From: JBCBWG01 sp039186015 | GTDB taxonomy: Bacteria > Pseudomonadota > Alphaproteobacteria > Rhizobiales > Hyphomicrobiaceae | Direction: 5' to 3' | DNA: 6,740 bases | NCBI GenBank assembly: GCA_039186015.1 | Contig: JBCDAH010000189.1 | Span: forward strand, 1 to 6,740 | Part shown: positions 4,752 through 6,740 of the stretch, piece by piece | Position numbering within the stretch: the first letter of the stretch is position 1 | Layout: every line of letters starts with the position of its first letter | The notes under the pieces: generated by a model | Told to the model about the DNA's origin: nothing | The model's database searches: none | Seen by the model: only the letters and a program-made list of their open reading frames with translations | Translations under genes and position numbers: made by a program

Positions 4752-6239
4752 ATGGCGAAACGCCCGAGAAAAAATGTGTCAAACCGACCGGCTACGACTC
4801 CATCATCGACAAAGAAACCTCCAACGATCGACGCCGAAGCGCTGGATGAAACATCCGTCGCGCGCGACGCCGGCGCGTCGGTTGATGCCAATCCGGAGCA
4901 TGATGAAAGTGATGCTAAGGACGTCGTGCTGCGCATTGACCGTCCCGGTGCCGACCCACTTCTTGTGCAAACCAAATACCCGGCCAGCGGCACATCTGCA
5001 AAAGCAACGGCCGAGTCCGAACCGGCAATGATGTACCGAGCGGAGCGCTTGGAGGCCGGCACGGAGCCGGACGACACCGAAACTTCGACAGTGGCCAAGC
5101 AAGATCTGCGTGATATTGCAGACCGCGTGTCGGCTGTGCCCGTGAAACAAGCGTCGACGTTTCAAAAGGTGGCGGCAGTCGCCAGCGATTTGGGCGACAA
5201 GGCCGCTGATGCCGGTGATGCCATGTATCAGCGCAGCCGGCGGTTCTTGAACGACCGCGACATTCACAGCGTTCGCGATGTCGGCGACAAGATTGCCGCA
5301 ACGCAGGCGCGCACCGGCGACGTCGCCGACACGCTGCGGATTGGGCTCGGCGCTTTGTTCCTAATCGGCGGCCTTTGGAAGCTCTCTCAGCTTCTGTCTC
5401 CTGCTTACAGCGAGGCAATCGTTGCGAGCTATACGGCATCGACCGGCTACATCAATGAGTTCTTCATGGTTTGGCTGTTCGGGACAGGCGCGATGCTGAC
5501 GCCCTGGTCATTCCTGACGATGCTATCCGCGTTTGAGCTTGTGTCCGGGCTTATGTTGCTCGCCGGTCTGCTTGTGCGTCCGCTCGCGCTGATCTACGGT
5601 TTCCTGCTCTGGACGTTCGTGATCTCGTTGCCGGTTGTGACAACCAACGGTGTGGATCCGGGCGTGGCAACGTACCAGGCGCCTGCGATGCTGGTGCAGA
5701 TCCGCGATATTGCACTGTCCGGCATGATGTTCGCGCTTTACTGCCTTGGCTCGGGCGTACGCTCCGTTGACCGGCGCATCTTTGGACCACAAGCCGCGGA
5801 GTCCGTGGTGTCCTGGGAGAACGTCGGCCTGCTGCTGCGGCTGTCCCTGGCACTTGTGTTCATCGTCGGCGGCCTCTTTGCCGGCATGGCGAATATCAAG
5901 TCGTACTTCGAGCCTGGCATCGTGATGCTGGTCATCGGGCTTGCGGTCTTGTGGGGTGGCCAGGTCACGCGTTACGCGGCAACGGCGGCCTGTGCAGTAA
6001 TCGTGTTCTACATGATCACCAAGCTTGGCTTCGACAAATCGCTGCTGGCCAACTTCAACGCTGTCAAGCGCGAGCTGGCAATCTTCGCCGCGGCTTTTGT
6101 TCTTGCGGCGCGTGAAAGCGGTCAGACGTGGACGGTCGTCGACGCATATCAGCGCCTTCGAGACGGCGTACGCAGCGCAATGCTCAACGTCGACCCGAAA
6201 GGTCGGCGTGACGGACAGGCGCTTCAGCCCGCCGAGTAA
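4752..6239 (+). CDS. Membrane protein with charged N-terminal region and two DoxX-like modules
   Basis: This is a 495-residue inner-membrane protein. Residues 1-190 are hydrophilic, rich in Lys/Arg at the very start and Asp/Glu/Ala/Thr later, and probably disordered or partly helical in the cytoplasm. Then come about eight membrane segments: roughly 195-212, 255-275, 277-296, 314-333, 357-378, 385-402, 407-424 and 437-454. The first four have the DoxX pattern: LRIGLGALFLIGGLWKL, a central pair with ELVSGLMLLAGLLVRPLAL, and a closing QIRDIALSGMMFALY. The next four repeat it in weaker form (LLLRLSLALVFIVGGLFAGM ... KRELAIFAAAFVLAARESG). Ordinary DoxX proteins have about 130-150 residues and one such module. 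DoxX relatives include the DoxD thiosulfate:quinone oxidoreductase subunit and redox/quinone-linked membrane proteins, but no such role is shown here. AAGGAA precedes ATG 4752; a strong terminator follows the stop. Confidence 0.85.
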   Translation: MAKRPRKNVSNRPATTPSSTKKPPTIDAEALDETSVARDAGASVDANPEHDESDAKDVVLRIDRPGADPLLVQTKYPASGTSAKATAESEPAMMYRAERLEAGTEPDDTETSTVAKQDLRDIADRVSAVPVKQASTFQKVAAVASDLGDKAADAGDAMYQRSRRFLNDRDIHSVRDVGDKIAATQARTGDVADTLRIGLGALFLIGGLWKLSQLLSPAYSEAIVASYTASTGYINEFFMVWLFGTGAMLTPWSFLTMLSAFELVSGLMLLAGLLVRPLALIYGFLLWTFVISLPVVTTNGVDPGVATYQAPAMLVQIRDIALSGMMFALYCLGSGVRSVDRRIFGPQAAESVVSWENVGLLLRLSLALVFIVGGLFAGMANIKSYFEPGIVMLVIGLAVLWGGQVTRYAATAACAVIVFYMITKLGFDKSLLANFNAVKRELAIFAAAFVLAARESGQTWTVVDAYQRLRDGVRSAMLNVDPKGRRDGQALQPAE

Positions 6240-6252
6240 ACGGCTTACGTTG

Positions 6253-6262
6253 ATGACGTCAT
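6253..6262. other. 10-bp palindrome ATGACGTCAT
   Basis: A perfect 10-bp palindrome lies 14 nt after the double-DoxX stop and just before its terminator stem. It could bind a dimeric protein, but a single such site may be chance. Confidence 0.2.
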
Positions 6263-6265
6263 GAA

Positions 6266-6306
6266 AGAGCCGCGCGAGGACATAAGGTCTCTGCGCGGCT
6301 TTGTTT
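6266..6306 (+). terminator. Intrinsic terminator of the double-DoxX gene
   Basis: AGCCGCGC (6268-6275) pairs perfectly with GCGCGGCT (6293-6300), extended by a G-T and an A-T pair, and is followed by TTGTTT. It begins 27 nt after the stop codon. The stem is GC-rich with a T-rich tail, the standard Rho-independent form, so transcription of the membrane-protein gene very likely ends here. Confidence 0.85.
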
Positions 6307-6318
6307 AAAATGCACAGC

Positions 6319-6444
6319 TCAAGACCTGGCCGATATCCGCTGAAAACAGTTTCGTCGAGAGCGGCCGCGCTTTGCCATCATCTCGCGCTTCTTCGCCTCA
6401 ATCTGGCTGACCGCCCGCTGCATCATGCCGTTTAATGGTCGCAT
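6319..6444 (-). CDS. Possible small basic ORF (41 residues), doubtful
   Basis: ATG 6444 to TGA 6319 on the minus strand encodes 41 residues, strongly basic, with a helix-like middle (QRAVSQIEAKKREMMAKRG). It occupies the otherwise empty stretch between the terminator and the repeat array. There is no good ribosome site, no recognised family, and the same frame stays open upstream into the repeats, which shows that open frames arise easily in this GC-rich DNA. It could be a chance frame or the tail of a lost gene. Confidence 0.2.
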   Translation of the reverse strand: MRPLNGMMQRAVSQIEAKKREMMAKRGRSRRNCFQRISARS

Positions 6445-6454
6445 GAGTTGTTTA

Positions 6455-6740
6455 TCGCTCACGGGCTGTTCCTCGCTTCGCTTGGGCCCTCCGCGGGGGC
6501 GCCGCAACGCGCCGGGCCGCAGTCGCGGCCTGGGATCGTCCTCGCAGGATAGCCTGTGCTGATTGTTTTCGCTCACGGGCTGTTCCTCGCTTCGCTCGGG
6601 CCCTCCGCGGGGGCGCCGCAACGCGGCGGGCCGCAGTCGCGGCCTGGGAACCGGGCTCGCAGGATAGCCTGTGCTGATTGGTTTCGCTCACGGGCTGTTC
6701 CTCGCTTCGCTTGGGCCCTCCGCGGGGGCGCCGCAACGCG
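6455..6740 (+). repeat. Tandem array of 114/115-bp GC-rich units, cut by the window end
   Basis: Units start at 6455, 6569 and 6684 with TCGCTCACGGGCTGTTCC; the third is cut at the window end. Units 1 and 2 differ by a few substitutions and a 1-bp indel in the block after GGCCTGGGA. Each full unit holds three hairpins, in unit 1 at 6486-6500 (6 bp, 3-nt loop), 6512-6533 (9 bp, loop AGTC) and 6543-6558 (6 bp, loop ATAG). A 37-bp core is identical to 1471-1507, so the repeat is dispersed. A non-coding, structured, mobile or amplifying intergenic repeat is most likely. It has no direct repeats with unique spacers of CRISPR type and no transposase. Confidence 0.85.

Noticed and set aside
4803..5439. 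Minus-strand open frames of 154 and 174 residues opposite the N-terminal part of the double-DoxX gene
   Set aside because: They are antisense shadows in a GC-rich gene, with Arg/Cys/His-rich composition and no start signals.
6319..6736. Two long minus-strand open frames through the tandem array (6319-6621 and 6452-6736)
   Set aside because: Both are open in different frames over the same repeat, and the 115-bp spacing shifts the frame between units, so no consistent protein repeat is encoded.
6455..6740. CRISPR array
   Set aside because: Whole 114/115-bp units are conserved end to end with no short repeats separated by unique spacers, and there is no cas gene in the window.

Overview
The window is a bacterial, chromosome-like stretch with moderately high GC. 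It most likely comes from an alphaproteobacterium of the Hyphomicrobiales (Rhizobiales) type. This placement is an inference from codon bias, the style of the protein families and the GC-rich hairpin repeats between genes; there is no rRNA or marker gene to fix it. It holds six genes I accept as real: a Gfo/Idh/MocA oxidoreductase (+), a GNAT N-acetyltransferase (-), an Asp/Glu-racemase-family protein (+), an MmcQ/YjbR-family protein (-), an unrecognised exported protein (+), and a large membrane protein with two DoxX-like modules (+).

Layout. Positions 1-299 form a perfect 119-bp inverted repeat around a 61-nt loop; it duplicates the head of the oxidoreductase gene in opposite orientation and looks like a fold-back chimera or contig-end artefact. 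The oxidoreductase (198-1325) and the acetyltransferase (2140-1592) converge on a 266-bp gap that contains a run of short-loop hairpins, part of which is shared with the tandem repeat at the far right end. The acetyltransferase and the racemase-like gene (2243-2917) diverge from a gap of about 100 bp. The racemase-like gene and MmcQ/YjbR (3462-3118) converge on a 200-bp gap with one long hairpin. MmcQ/YjbR and the exported protein diverge from an unusually long gap of nearly 580 bp, which becomes AT-rich and contains inverted repeats. The exported-protein gene (4042-4551) and the double-DoxX gene (4752-6239) lie in series, and the latter ends in a clear intrinsic terminator. The right end (6455-6740) is an array of 114/115-bp repeats that runs off the window.

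The genes alternate in strand and share no visible pathway, so this looks like ordinary accessory or housekeeping territory of single-gene units rather than one multi-gene system. The most interesting points are the racemase-family protein that lacks both canonical catalytic cysteines, the double-DoxX protein with a long charged N-terminal region, the two related hairpin-rich repeat loci, and the orphan exported protein. The fold-back at one end and a repeat array at the other suggest that the window is a whole contig whose two ends are set by assembly problems.
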